From positions 248,001 through 312,000 of the forward strand of contig NZ_LN884298.1 in assembly GCF_001403875.1 (NCBI RefSeq): a stretch of 64,000 nucleotides of DNA, in the 5' to 3' direction. Below are positions 7,684 to 14,712 of the stretch, piece after piece. The notes below the pieces were generated by a model that did no database searches, had not been told where the DNA came from, and saw only the letters and a list, made by a program, of their open reading frames with translations. Origin of the DNA: Paenibacillus ihumii. Its GTDB lineage: Bacteria; Bacillota; Bacilli; Paenibacillales; Paenibacillaceae. The position numbers and the translations under genes were made by a program. The first letter of the stretch is position 1. Each line of letters opens with the position of its first letter.

Positions 7684-8547
7684 TTATTTAGATACGTCTG
7701 CACCGAAATATTTGTTGGAAATCTCCAGGTACGTGCCGTCCTCCTTGATCGCTGCCAGCGCTTCATTGACTGCGTTGACGAGCTCATCATTCCCTTTGTT
7801 GAACAGCGCCGCGCTCTTCGCCGCCTCCGGCAGCTCATCGACGACTTTCAGAGGTACATCCGGCTTTTGCTTTTTCAAATCCAGAAAAGACAAACCGTCA
7901 TTGACCGTCGCATCGATCCGCTTCGAGAGCAGCAAATCGACCGCCTGGTTGAAGCCCTCCGTCCCGACGATTTCCGCCCCGTTCTCCTTAGCGATGTCCG
8001 TCAGATTGCTCGTCAGCGACTGTCCGGCCTTCTTCCCCTCAAGATCCGCAAACTTCGTGATCTCCTCATTATCTTCGCGGACGATCAGTGCGGCACGAGA
8101 TACGATATAGGCATCCGAGAAATCATACTTCTCTTTGCGGTCATCCCGAATCGTGACCTGATTGAACACCGTATCGAACCGTTTCGCATCAAGTCCAGCA
8201 AAGATTCCATCCCACGGAGTCTCGATGAACTCGGCCTCAACGCCAAGGCGCTTGGCAACCTCCTGGGCCAGCTCCACGTCAAAGCCGGTCAGCTTGCCGT
8301 CTTTATCATGATACGTGAACGGAGCGTACGTGCCTTCCGTCCCGATCCGGATCTTGCCGCTCGCCTTGATGGCTTCCAGCAGATCCCCGGGAGCCAGTTC
8401 GGCCTGCCCTTCATTGCCAACGCTGGCTTGAGCCAAAGAATTGCCGGTCTGATTGCCCGGGCTGCTCGCTCCTCCACCGCAGGCCGCGGCCAGCATTGCC
8501 GTTAATAGTAAGGTTAGAACGACCAAGCTAAGCTTCTTCATTTCCAT
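7684..8547 (-). CDS. Amino-acid ABC transporter substrate-binding lipoprotein
   Basis: A 287-residue SBP family 3 protein. The N-terminus is a lipoprotein signal ending in the lipobox LAAAC (Cys23), followed by a Gly/Ser/Asn-rich linker. The mature part has the classic opening (SGKIRIGTEGTYAPFTYHDK, LTGFDVELAQEVAKRLG) and a conserved RDDRKEKYDFS stretch. It should be tethered to the outer face of the membrane and deliver a polar amino acid (cystine-like by resemblance to TcyA) to the permease downstream. ATG 8547 has AGGGG close by; ATG 8541 is an equally possible start. Confidence 0.9.
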   Translation of the reverse strand: MEMKKLSLVVLTLLLTAMLAAACGGGASSPGNQTGNSLAQASVGNEGQAELAPGDLLEAIKASGKIRIGTEGTYAPFTYHDKDGKLTGFDVELAQEVAKRLGVEAEFIETPWDGIFAGLDAKRFDTVFNQVTIRDDRKEKYDFSDAYIVSRAALIVREDNEEITKFADLEGKKAGQSLTSNLTDIAKENGAEIVGTEGFNQAVDLLLSKRIDATVNDGLSFLDLKKQKPDVPLKVVDELPEAAKSAALFNKGNDELVNAVNEALAAIKEDGTYLEISNKYFGADVSK

Positions 8548-8606
8548 CAGACCCCTATCTAATAAGTTTTATTTAATTCATACAATTCATCTCGGATTAA
8601 TTGATT

Positions 8607-8635
8607 ATATTACGCCCTATCTTAAATCCCGTCAA
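8607..8635 (-). promoter_or_regulatory. SigA-type promoter for the amino-acid transporter
   Basis: On the minus strand TTGACG (8635-8630), 17 bases, then TAATAT (8612-8607). It is placed about 60 bases before the binding-protein start and diverges from the promoter at 8659-8687. Confidence 0.7.
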
Positions 8636-8658
8636 TCCTTTTTTGTAGAACCAAACTA

Positions 8659-8687
8659 TTGAAAATAAATGCCAAAACGGATACAAT
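8659..8687 (+). promoter_or_regulatory. SigA-type promoter for the ABC-F leader transcript
   Basis: TTGAAA (8659-8664), exactly 17 bases, TACAAT (8682-8687). It precedes the 51-codon leader ORF and the terminator at 8894-8922. Confidence 0.75.
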
Positions 8688-8720
8688 TTGAGTAATGTTA
8701 TTCGAAGGAGGTGGGGTAGA

Positions 8721-8876
8721 GTGGATCGCAATTTCGTTTGGAATCGAATTAGCCAATTGCCTATGGCATTATTTGGCATTACCCATAATGCAGCTGTCAA
8801 CGGGAGAAGTCTGTCCATTTTCAGCCATACGATATCCAAATTACAATTGCGAAATGCCGCTCCTACCTTAACCTAA
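8721..8876 (+). CDS. 51-residue ORF, candidate leader peptide of the ABC-F gene
   Basis: GTG start at 8721 with an excellent ribosome site, AAGGAGGTGG (8705-8714), six bases away. A SigA-type promoter lies just upstream, and a terminator begins 17 bases after the stop. The peptide (MDRNFVWNRISQLPMALFGI at its start) has no recognisable domain and ends in TLT. The layout promoter - short ORF - terminator - ABC-F gene is the known arrangement for ribosome-mediated attenuation of antibiotic-responsive ABC-F genes in Bacillales and Listeria. Seen: the signals and spacing. Inferred: that translation of this ORF controls read-through. It could instead be an independent small-protein gene. Confidence 0.55.
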   Translation: MDRNFVWNRISQLPMALFGITHNAAVNGRSLSIFSHTISKLQLRNAAPTLT

Positions 8877-8893
8877 CGGATCGTTACGTGAAG

Positions 8894-8922
8894 AAGGCTG
8901 CAGAATTTCTGCAGCCTTTTTT
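8894..8922 (+). terminator. Terminator or attenuator ahead of the ABC-F gene
   Basis: A perfect 10-bp stem (AAGGCTGCAG 8894-8903, CTGCAGCCTT 8909-8918) with a 5-base loop and a six-T tail, placed between the 51-codon ORF and the ABC-F gene. TGCAGCT at 8789-8795, inside the ORF, can pair with GGCTGCA (8896-8902) of the left arm, a possible antiterminator helix. Confidence 0.8.
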
Positions 8923-8984
8923 CGTCTCCAAAGGTAGCTATGCTTGTGATGGAAGCGGCGTGGGCCGAAGGAGATTATATAAAG

Positions 8985-11012
8985 ATGATTATCCAATGCA
9001 GCAATATTCAAAAATACTATGGTGCCGAGCTTGTGCTCAGCAATGTTACCTGTGAAATTAAGCCCGGCGAGAAGGTCGGCTTGATCGGCCGCAACGGAAG
9101 CGGCAAGACGACGCTGATGCGCCTCTTGACCGGCAGTGAGACGCCCGATCAGGGCTCCATAGCTACCCGTAAAGACGCTGTGCTAGGCGCTCTTGCCCAG
9201 ATTCCCGACTTTGCCGACAGCATGACGGTTTACGACGTGCTGAAATCCGCCTTTAAGCCTCTGCTGGCGATCGGCGAGCAGATGAGGCAGCTCGAGGCGG
9301 AGATGTCCGCGCTATCCACAGCAGGAACGAGCCCTTCTGGCCTGGAGCGTCTGCTCGAGCAGTACGGAAGCCTGCAGGAGGCCTTTGAGCGAAATGGCGG
9401 CTTTGAAATGGAAGCATCGATCGAGCGGGTGGCTAACGGGCTCCGTATCCCTTCCAGCAGCTTCCCTCGCGCCTTCCGCTCCCTGTCCGGCGGAGAGAAG
9501 ACGAAGATCGGTCTAGCCGTCATTTTACTGCAGCAGCCGGACGTTCTTCTGCTCGATGAGCCGACCAACCATCTGGACATGGCCGCCATTCACTGGCTTG
9601 AGGAATTTCTGGCCGCTTTTAAAGGTACCGTTATCGTGATATCTCATGACCGCTATTTTCTCGACAGGGTAGCTGGCAAGATCATCGAAATCGAGGACGG
9701 CGAAGCCTTTACCTACCCTTGCAGCTACAGCGAGTACAAGAAGGAGAAGGAGCGGAGACTGCTGCAGCAATTTGCCGACTATCAGGAGCAGCAGAAGAAG
9801 ATCAAGAAGATGCAAGAGACCATTAAGCAGCTGATCGAATGGGGAAACCGCTCCAACCCGCCGAATCCTGGCTTCCACCGCAGAGCGGCCTCTATGCAAA
9901 AAGCGCTAGATCGCATGGTGAAGCTGAAGAAGCCCGTGCTTGAACGAAAGCGCATCGATCTGCAGCTGTCCCAGTCCGGCCGTTCCGGCAACGAGGTCAT
10001 CGTGCTGCGAGAAGCAGGCAAGCGCATAGGAGAACGAACGCTGTACCGCGGAATAAATCATACGCTCCGTTACGGAGAGAACGCGGCCTTGATCGGCGGA
10101 AACGGCGTCGGAAAAACAACGCTCATGAAGAGCATTCTTGGCATCGAGCCTGTGCAGGAAGGAGAGATCCGGCTTGGCTCCCGGGTGGACACCGGGTACC
10201 TTGCCCAAGAATCGGCACCCAAGGACTATCCCGGGACGGTGCTGGAATATTTCCGGAATGAGCTTGGCATGGAAGCCGGGGAGGCCCGCAATCAGCTTGC
10301 GCGCTTTCTCTTCTATGGCAGCGATGTGTTCAAGAAGGTTCACAGTCTGTCTGGCGGTGAGTGGACGCGGCTCCGACTGGCTATACTGATGTATCACAAG
10401 CCGAATTTGCTGCTCCTGGATGAGCCGACCAACCATCTGGACATCGACTCCCGGGAAGCCCTGGAGGAAGCGCTCGAGGAGTACCCGGGCTCTGTGCTGG
10501 TTATCTCGCATGACCGGTATTTCATCAACAAGATTGCTAACCAGATCTGGGAGCTTGACCATGGCACCATGCTCATCACCGAGGGCAGTTATGAAGATCA
10601 TCTGGCCGAGAGGAAGAAGCGGCAGCTACAGTCACTTCAACAGGCGGAGGCACCGTGGCAGCCGGGACAGATTGAGGTGTCCGGGCGGTCCATCATGCAG
10701 ACCAGGGCAGCGGATCAATCCATCAAGAGCAGGACATCGGGACAACCTGAGCAGGCAAAGGCTGCCAAAGATCCCGCCAGCAAAGACCCGGATCATCCAG
10801 CTGCTTCTGGCGCTAATCCTGCCACGCTTCGCAAGCTGGAACAGGATATCGCCTCCATGGAGCAGCGGATAGCCCAGCTCGATGAAGCTATGCTGGATCC
10901 GGGCATCGCCCACGACGCCGAGAAGCTGGCGGATCTGCTGGAGGAGCGTAACGAAGTTCAGCGGAGTCTTGACCCGCTGATTGATAAATATATTTCCCTT
11001 TTGGAGCAGTAA
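8985..11012 (+). CDS. ABC-F family ATPase (ribosome-acting)
   Basis: A 675-residue soluble protein with two ABC domains and no membrane segment. NBD1 has Walker A GRNGSGKTT, signature LSGGEKTK and DEPTNHLD. NBD2 has GGNGVGKTT, LSGGEWTR and DEPTNHLD. Between them is the charged, helical P-site-tether region with the ABC-F pattern EWGNRSNPPNPGFHRRAASM. The C-terminus carries a charged linker and a Uup-like coiled coil (about residues 610-675). Such proteins act on the ribosomal E site, some giving resistance to peptidyl-transferase antibiotics; which subclass this is cannot be told here. ATG 8985 has GAAGGAGA ten bases upstream; an in-frame ATG at 8940 has only a weak site. Expression may be gated by the leader terminator. 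Confidence 0.88.
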   Translation: MIIQCSNIQKYYGAELVLSNVTCEIKPGEKVGLIGRNGSGKTTLMRLLTGSETPDQGSIATRKDAVLGALAQIPDFADSMTVYDVLKSAFKPLLAIGEQMRQLEAEMSALSTAGTSPSGLERLLEQYGSLQEAFERNGGFEMEASIERVANGLRIPSSSFPRAFRSLSGGEKTKIGLAVILLQQPDVLLLDEPTNHLDMAAIHWLEEFLAAFKGTVIVISHDRYFLDRVAGKIIEIEDGEAFTYPCSYSEYKKEKERRLLQQFADYQEQQKKIKKMQETIKQLIEWGNRSNPPNPGFHRRAASMQKALDRMVKLKKPVLERKRIDLQLSQSGRSGNEVIVLREAGKRIGERTLYRGINHTLRYGENAALIGGNGVGKTTLMKSILGIEPVQEGEIRLGSRVDTGYLAQESAPKDYPGTVLEYFRNELGMEAGEARNQLARFLFYGSDVFKKVHSLSGGEWTRLRLAILMYHKPNLLLLDEPTNHLDIDSREALEEALEEYPGSVLVISHDRYFINKIANQIWELDHGTMLITEGSYEDHLAERKKRQLQSLQQAEAPWQPGQIEVSGRSIMQTRAADQSIKSRTSGQPEQAKAAKDPASKDPDHPAASGANPATLRKLEQDIASMEQRIAQLDEAMLDPGIAHDAEKLADLLEERNEVQRSLDPLIDKYISLLEQ

Positions 11013-11049
11013 AAGAACAGCAGCAACTAAAAAAGCTAGGAGTGAACGA

Positions 11050-11736
11050 ATGATGAACCCGATTTCCTTCCACCTCAAGACCGATGATCCTCGCCTTGCC
11101 GCCTTGTCTGCAGCGGATGCCCGCATGGGGGCCTTGATTGCCCTGATCGGCGAGATCCAGACGGCGCCTCAAGGACCGCATTTCGCTTCGCTCGCCCGCT
11201 CGATCATCAGCCAGCAGATTTCCGTCAAAGCAGCGGCAACGATCCGCGGCCGGGTGCTGGAGCTGGCTGGAGAGCTAACCCCATCCGCCTTATCAGCGGT
11301 AAATGACGAAGCCTTGCGCGGGGCAGGGCTATCCGCCTCCAAGCTGGCTTATCTCCGCGACCTGTCCGGCAAAGTACTGTCGGGCGAGGTCGTGCTGGAG
11401 CGGCTGCACGAAATGGGCAACGCCGAAGTTATTCAAGTATTAACGTCCATTAAAGGCATCGGCAAATGGACGGCCGAGATGTTCCTGATCTTCGGCTTGG
11501 GGCGCGAGGATGTCGTGTCCGTCGGCGATGCCGGGCTTCAGCGCTCTGCCAAATGGCTCTATCAGCTGGAGGAGCGGGCGGATCGCAAATATCTGCAGCA
11601 GGTCATGGGCTCATGGAGTCCCTACGGGTCGATCGCCTCGCTTTATTTATGGGAAGCGATCAATGCGGGGCATGTGGATTCCGGCCATACTCTCGACCAG
11701 CTCCTTGATCCGCTGCTTTACAAGCAGCAGCACTGA
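11050..11736 (+). CDS. DNA-3-methyladenine glycosylase, AlkA-like (HhH-GPD)
   Basis: A 228-residue base-excision repair enzyme that removes alkylated purines. The helix-hairpin-helix is clear (LTSIKGIGKWTAEMFLIFGL), followed by the catalytic Asp region (DVVSVGDAGLQ). The N-terminal half has the family pattern FASLARSIISQQISVKAA. It is shorter than full-length AlkA and lacks the extra N-terminal beta domain, as in many Bacillus paralogs. The ATG pair at 11050/11053 is preceded by AGGAG seven bases away. It starts 37 bases after the ABC-F stop and may be cotranscribed with it. Confidence 0.9.
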   Translation: MMNPISFHLKTDDPRLAALSAADARMGALIALIGEIQTAPQGPHFASLARSIISQQISVKAAATIRGRVLELAGELTPSALSAVNDEALRGAGLSASKLAYLRDLSGKVLSGEVVLERLHEMGNAEVIQVLTSIKGIGKWTAEMFLIFGLGREDVVSVGDAGLQRSAKWLYQLEERADRKYLQQVMGSWSPYGSIASLYLWEAINAGHVDSGHTLDQLLDPLLYKQQH

Positions 11737-11790
11737 CCCGGTTATTTTCTTGGTAAAAATATATATTTTACTCTAGAACTCTTTATATTT

Positions 11791-11807
11791 ATGGGATAAT
11801 TTCCCAT
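11791..11807. promoter_or_regulatory. Palindrome ahead of the glycosylation operon
   Basis: ATGGGA-TAATT-TCCCAT, perfect 6-bp arms in an AT-rich spacer, 73 bases before the glycosyltransferase start. It could be an operator or form part of a promoter; no regulator is suggested by sequence. Confidence 0.3.
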
Positions 11808-11879
11808 ACTGGAGATATATGAGACTGCGTATTTAAATCACCGCAATCTGTTTATATATATATTTGAGTATTTTCTAGA

Positions 11880-13187
11880 GTGGAGTTGAGTCTATTGTTC
11901 CGTTCTGCAGGAATAAGCCGCGGGGTCAAATTTTATTTATTTGGACTGATGGCCTTCGTCGGCATTGCTTCTTGTGCCATTGTCTTGATCTATAACGATT
12001 ACTTCTTTCTTGGCGATCCGCTGAGGCCTAATAATGACGACGTCAAATATATTCAGACCGCCCGCCTTTTACTGAACGAAGGCGTCCTTGCCTATAATAC
12101 GGGAGACAAGCCCTCGGCCTTCATCATGCCCGGGCTGCCGCTCATCCTGGCGGGATTCATGGCCATGTTCGGCCAGGAGGACGGCGGGGTCATCGCTTAT
12201 CGGCTGTATCAATGCGTCCTGCAGGTGCTGTCGATATATCTGATTTTTTGGCTGGGCAAGCGCATCTTCAACACCCGGGTCGCCCTGATCGCCTGTACGA
12301 TCAGCGCGCTTTATTTGCCGGATTATTTCTCCTCCGGCGTCATTCTGTCCGAGACGACCTTCCGAACGCTTCTCCTGCTTCTGCTATGCGTTACGATCGT
12401 CGCTCTGGAACGGAATACGGCGCGCTATTACATTCTGCTCGGCGTGCTGACCGCAGCCGCCGCTTATTTCAAGCCCCATGCCTCCCTGTATCCCGCCGTG
12501 TTCCTCATTCTCTGGTGGAGGCATCGCGTACCGTGGCGGCTGATGCTGAAATATGCCCTGCTTATGGCCGGAACTTATGTCATCCTGCTTATGCCCTGGT
12601 GGATTCGCAACTGGCTGACATTCCACGAGTTCATTTTGTTCACCAACTCCGGAGGGAGCCCCTTTCTCCTGGGGACCCGGATCCGTTGGCAGCTGCCGCC
12701 GGCCGGCTTCTTCGAGGCGTATCCGCAGTATGATCCACAGACGCTGTTTCAGGGCTCGGATCGGCTGGCTGTGCAGAAGGGCCTCGACATTATCAAGTAC
12801 GGCTTCAAGCACGAGCCGCTTAAATACTTGTATTGGTATACGTTGGGCCGATGGGTAGAGCTGTATTTCCATCCGTTCTACTCCCGCCCGATATGGCCCG
12901 TCACAAGGCCGGTCATGAACGTCGTCCAAATCGCCTTAATGGCGGTCAATATGCTCGGCATTGGCCTGGCAATGCTGAAGCACCGATGGGACAAGCTGCT
13001 GCCGCTGGTCCTGGCCCTCGGATATTTTACCGTCATTTATGTTCCCTTCGTCGCCTTCAATCGATACGGTTATCCGAACATGATTCTGTTAATCCTATTC
13101 GGGTCATATTGCATAGAACGGCTTATCCGGCATTTCAGCAGTTACTCCAAGAATGGTTTAAGAAGAAGGAGGACGGTGACGCCATGA
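11880..13187 (+). CDS. GT-C type membrane glycosyltransferase (GT39/ArnT-like)
   Basis: A 435-residue protein with about ten transmembrane segments. After the first segment, an extracytoplasmic loop carries the acidic pair PNNDDVKYIQTA, which matches the catalytic DD/DE motif of GT-C enzymes that use polyprenyl-phosphate sugars. The basic C-terminus is cytoplasmic. It is first in a tight four-gene operon: its stop overlaps the GT2 gene (ATGA, 13184-13187). Inferred role: transfer of a sugar from a lipid carrier to a cell-surface acceptor. The start is uncertain; GTG 11880 or TTG 11895 (GGAG nine bases upstream of the TTG) are both possible. Confidence 0.82.
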   Translation: MELSLLFRSAGISRGVKFYLFGLMAFVGIASCAIVLIYNDYFFLGDPLRPNNDDVKYIQTARLLLNEGVLAYNTGDKPSAFIMPGLPLILAGFMAMFGQEDGGVIAYRLYQCVLQVLSIYLIFWLGKRIFNTRVALIACTISALYLPDYFSSGVILSETTFRTLLLLLLCVTIVALERNTARYYILLGVLTAAAAYFKPHASLYPAVFLILWWRHRVPWRLMLKYALLMAGTYVILLMPWWIRNWLTFHEFILFTNSGGSPFLLGTRIRWQLPPAGFFEAYPQYDPQTLFQGSDRLAVQKGLDIIKYGFKHEPLKYLYWYTLGRWVELYFHPFYSRPIWPVTRPVMNVVQIALMAVNMLGIGLAMLKHRWDKLLPLVLALGYFTVIYVPFVAFNRYGYPNMILLILFGSYCIERLIRHFSSYSKNGLRRRRTVTP

Positions 13188-13888
13188 AAACTCTCATCAT
13201 CATCCCGGCGTATAATGAGGAAGGGAGCATTGGCTCCGTGATTGCGGATATCCGCCGGCATGTGCCGGAGGCGGACATCATTGTCATCAACGACGGCTCC
13301 TCGGACCGGACGGAGGAGGTCGCCATGGCCAGCGGAGCCCGCGTCTTGACGATGCCGTACAATGTAGGGATCGGCGGCGGCATGCAGACGGGGTACATGT
13401 ATGCCAAGATGCTGGACTATGACGTAGCCGTACAAATGGATGCCGATGGCCAGCACCCGGCGAAGGAGCTGCCTAAATTGATCGGTCAGACCGCCCGGTA
13501 CGATCTCGTGATCGGCTCCAGGTACGTGAAATCGACGTCATACCGCTCTTCCCGTATGCGGCGGATCGGCATGATCTTCTTCTCCAAGCTGGTCACGCTG
13601 CTGACGAGGCAGCGCTTCACGGATACGACCAGCGGCTTCCGCGCAGCCGGGCGCAAGGTGATCGGCTTGTATGCGAGCTATTATCCCATCGATTACCCGG
13701 AGGTGGAGTCCCTCGTCTATCTCAAACGCCATGGCTGTACAATTACGGAGGTGTCCACGGAAATGCAGCGGCGGCAAGCAGGCAGGTCCTCGATCACTCC
13801 AGCGAGGTCTGTCTACTATATGATCAAGGTAACCTTCTCTGTACTTATGAGCGCGATGCGATATAATAGAACGGCGGTGATCAAATAG
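13184..13888 (+). CDS. GT2 glycosyltransferase, DPM1-like polyprenyl-phosphate sugar synthase
   Basis: A 234-residue soluble GT-A enzyme. It opens with LIIIPAYNEEGSIGSVI, then IIVINDGSSDRTEEVA and the DADGQHP motif in place of DxD, and TTSGFRA later. This is the dolichyl-phosphate-mannose-synthase-like pattern without C-terminal membrane anchors. It should charge undecaprenyl phosphate with a hexose on the cytoplasmic side. AAGGAGG lies eleven bases before the ATG, which overlaps the GT-C stop. The next gene starts immediately after its stop codon. Confidence 0.88.
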   Translation: MKTLIIIPAYNEEGSIGSVIADIRRHVPEADIIVINDGSSDRTEEVAMASGARVLTMPYNVGIGGGMQTGYMYAKMLDYDVAVQMDADGQHPAKELPKLIGQTARYDLVIGSRYVKSTSYRSSRMRRIGMIFFSKLVTLLTRQRFTDTTSGFRAAGRKVIGLYASYYPIDYPEVESLVYLKRHGCTITEVSTEMQRRQAGRSSITPARSVYYMIKVTFSVLMSAMRYNRTAVIK

Positions 13889-14236
13889 ATGTTCATTAAC
13901 ATTCTATCCGTATCGATAGCCATAGCCTTTCTTGTCATCGTTCTGGAGCTTGTGCGAAGACAAAGGCTGCGGGAGCAATATTCCTTGCTGTGGATATTGT
14001 TCAGTATCGTGCTGCTCATCGTGTCGTTTAATGTATCCTTAATGGAGTGGATTGCAGACCAGCTCGGCGTCAAATACGCTCCGGCCGTTCTTTTTCTCTT
14101 CGGCCTTCTGTTCTGCTTCTCACTCATACTTCATCTTACGATCGTCATTACCAAGCTGACGAGCCAGGTGCTTCGTCTTACCCAGGAAGTGGCGATCCTC
14201 AAGGCTCGGGAGGCGCTTTATGGAAAAAACAATTAG
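13889..14236 (+). CDS. DUF2304 small membrane protein
   Basis: A 115-residue protein with three hydrophobic segments and the DUF2304 pattern (LVRRQRLREQYSLLWILFS, then a C-terminal helix LTQEVAILKAREAL likely to be a coiled coil). It begins right after the GT2 stop. DUF2304 genes habitually sit beside GT2 glycosyltransferases, and the protein may anchor the soluble GT2 to the membrane. That role is inferred from context only. Confidence 0.82.
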   Translation: MFINILSVSIAIAFLVIVLELVRRQRLREQYSLLWILFSIVLLIVSFNVSLMEWIADQLGVKYAPAVLFLFGLLFCFSLILHLTIVITKLTSQVLRLTQEVAILKAREALYGKNN

Positions 14237-14564
14237 TTATGTGATGCTCCTCGGCAACATTCTGCTGCTGGTCACGGGGCAGGTGCTCTTCAAAATTGGA
14301 CTCACCCGGTCAGGCGGTCTTGTGTGGAACAAGCTGCTCCTGTCCCCGATGATTCTCGGCGGCATCAGCCTTTACGGGCTTGCTACCATACTATGGTTTG
14401 CCGTTCTGACGCGCTTGCCGCTCAGCGTAGCTTATCCGATGCAGGCATTCGCCTATGTTCTTGCTCTTATTCCTGCTTACTTCCTTTTTGACGAATCCAT
14501 CTCGGCAACCAAGCTGGCCGGCGTGGCCGTCATTCTATTCGGCGTATTCCTGCTCGCCAAATAA
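14220..14564 (+). CDS. EmrE/SMR-like four-helix protein, candidate lipid-sugar flippase
   Basis: A 114-residue protein with four transmembrane helices in the SMR/EamA half-transporter layout (VMLLGNILLLVTGQVLFKIG, then SVAYPMQAFAYVLALIPAYF). It overlaps the DUF2304 gene by 17 bases and ends the operon. Small SMR-like proteins such as ArnE/ArnF move undecaprenyl-linked sugars across the membrane. With a GT2 and a GT-C upstream, a three-component glycosylation system is the simplest reading; a drug-efflux role is less likely. Confidence 0.8.
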   Translation: MEKTISYVMLLGNILLLVTGQVLFKIGLTRSGGLVWNKLLLSPMILGGISLYGLATILWFAVLTRLPLSVAYPMQAFAYVLALIPAYFLFDESISATKLAGVAVILFGVFLLAK

Positions 14565-14577
14565 GCCGTACATCAGC

Positions 14578-14629
14578 AAAAAAGACACCGTTCGGGCTGA
14601 CAACAACAGACCGATTCGGCGTCTTTTTT
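14578..14629. terminator. Terminator of the glycosylation operon
   Basis: AAAAAAGAC-A-CCG pairs with CGG-C-GTCTTTTTT (14578-14629) around an unpaired centre. It begins 14 bases past the SMR-like stop. A-runs and T-runs on both sides could serve the convergent ABC-F gene too. Confidence 0.7.
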
Positions 14630-14712
14630 GCATACTATAGATATCCGCGCGCTAGACCCGCTTAAAAAGAGCTCTTCGCATGGGCTGCCTTACATAGCCT
14701 CTGGATAGGTCT

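Noticed and set aside
8940..8984. Longer ABC-F start at ATG 8940
   Set aside because: It has only a weak AAAGG site and adds 15 residues with no family similarity; ATG 8985 has GAAGGAGA.
12833..13183. N-terminal extension of the GT2 glycosyltransferase
   Set aside because: The extension overlaps the GT-C gene in another frame. The true start at 13184 has a ribosome site and begins the conserved fold.
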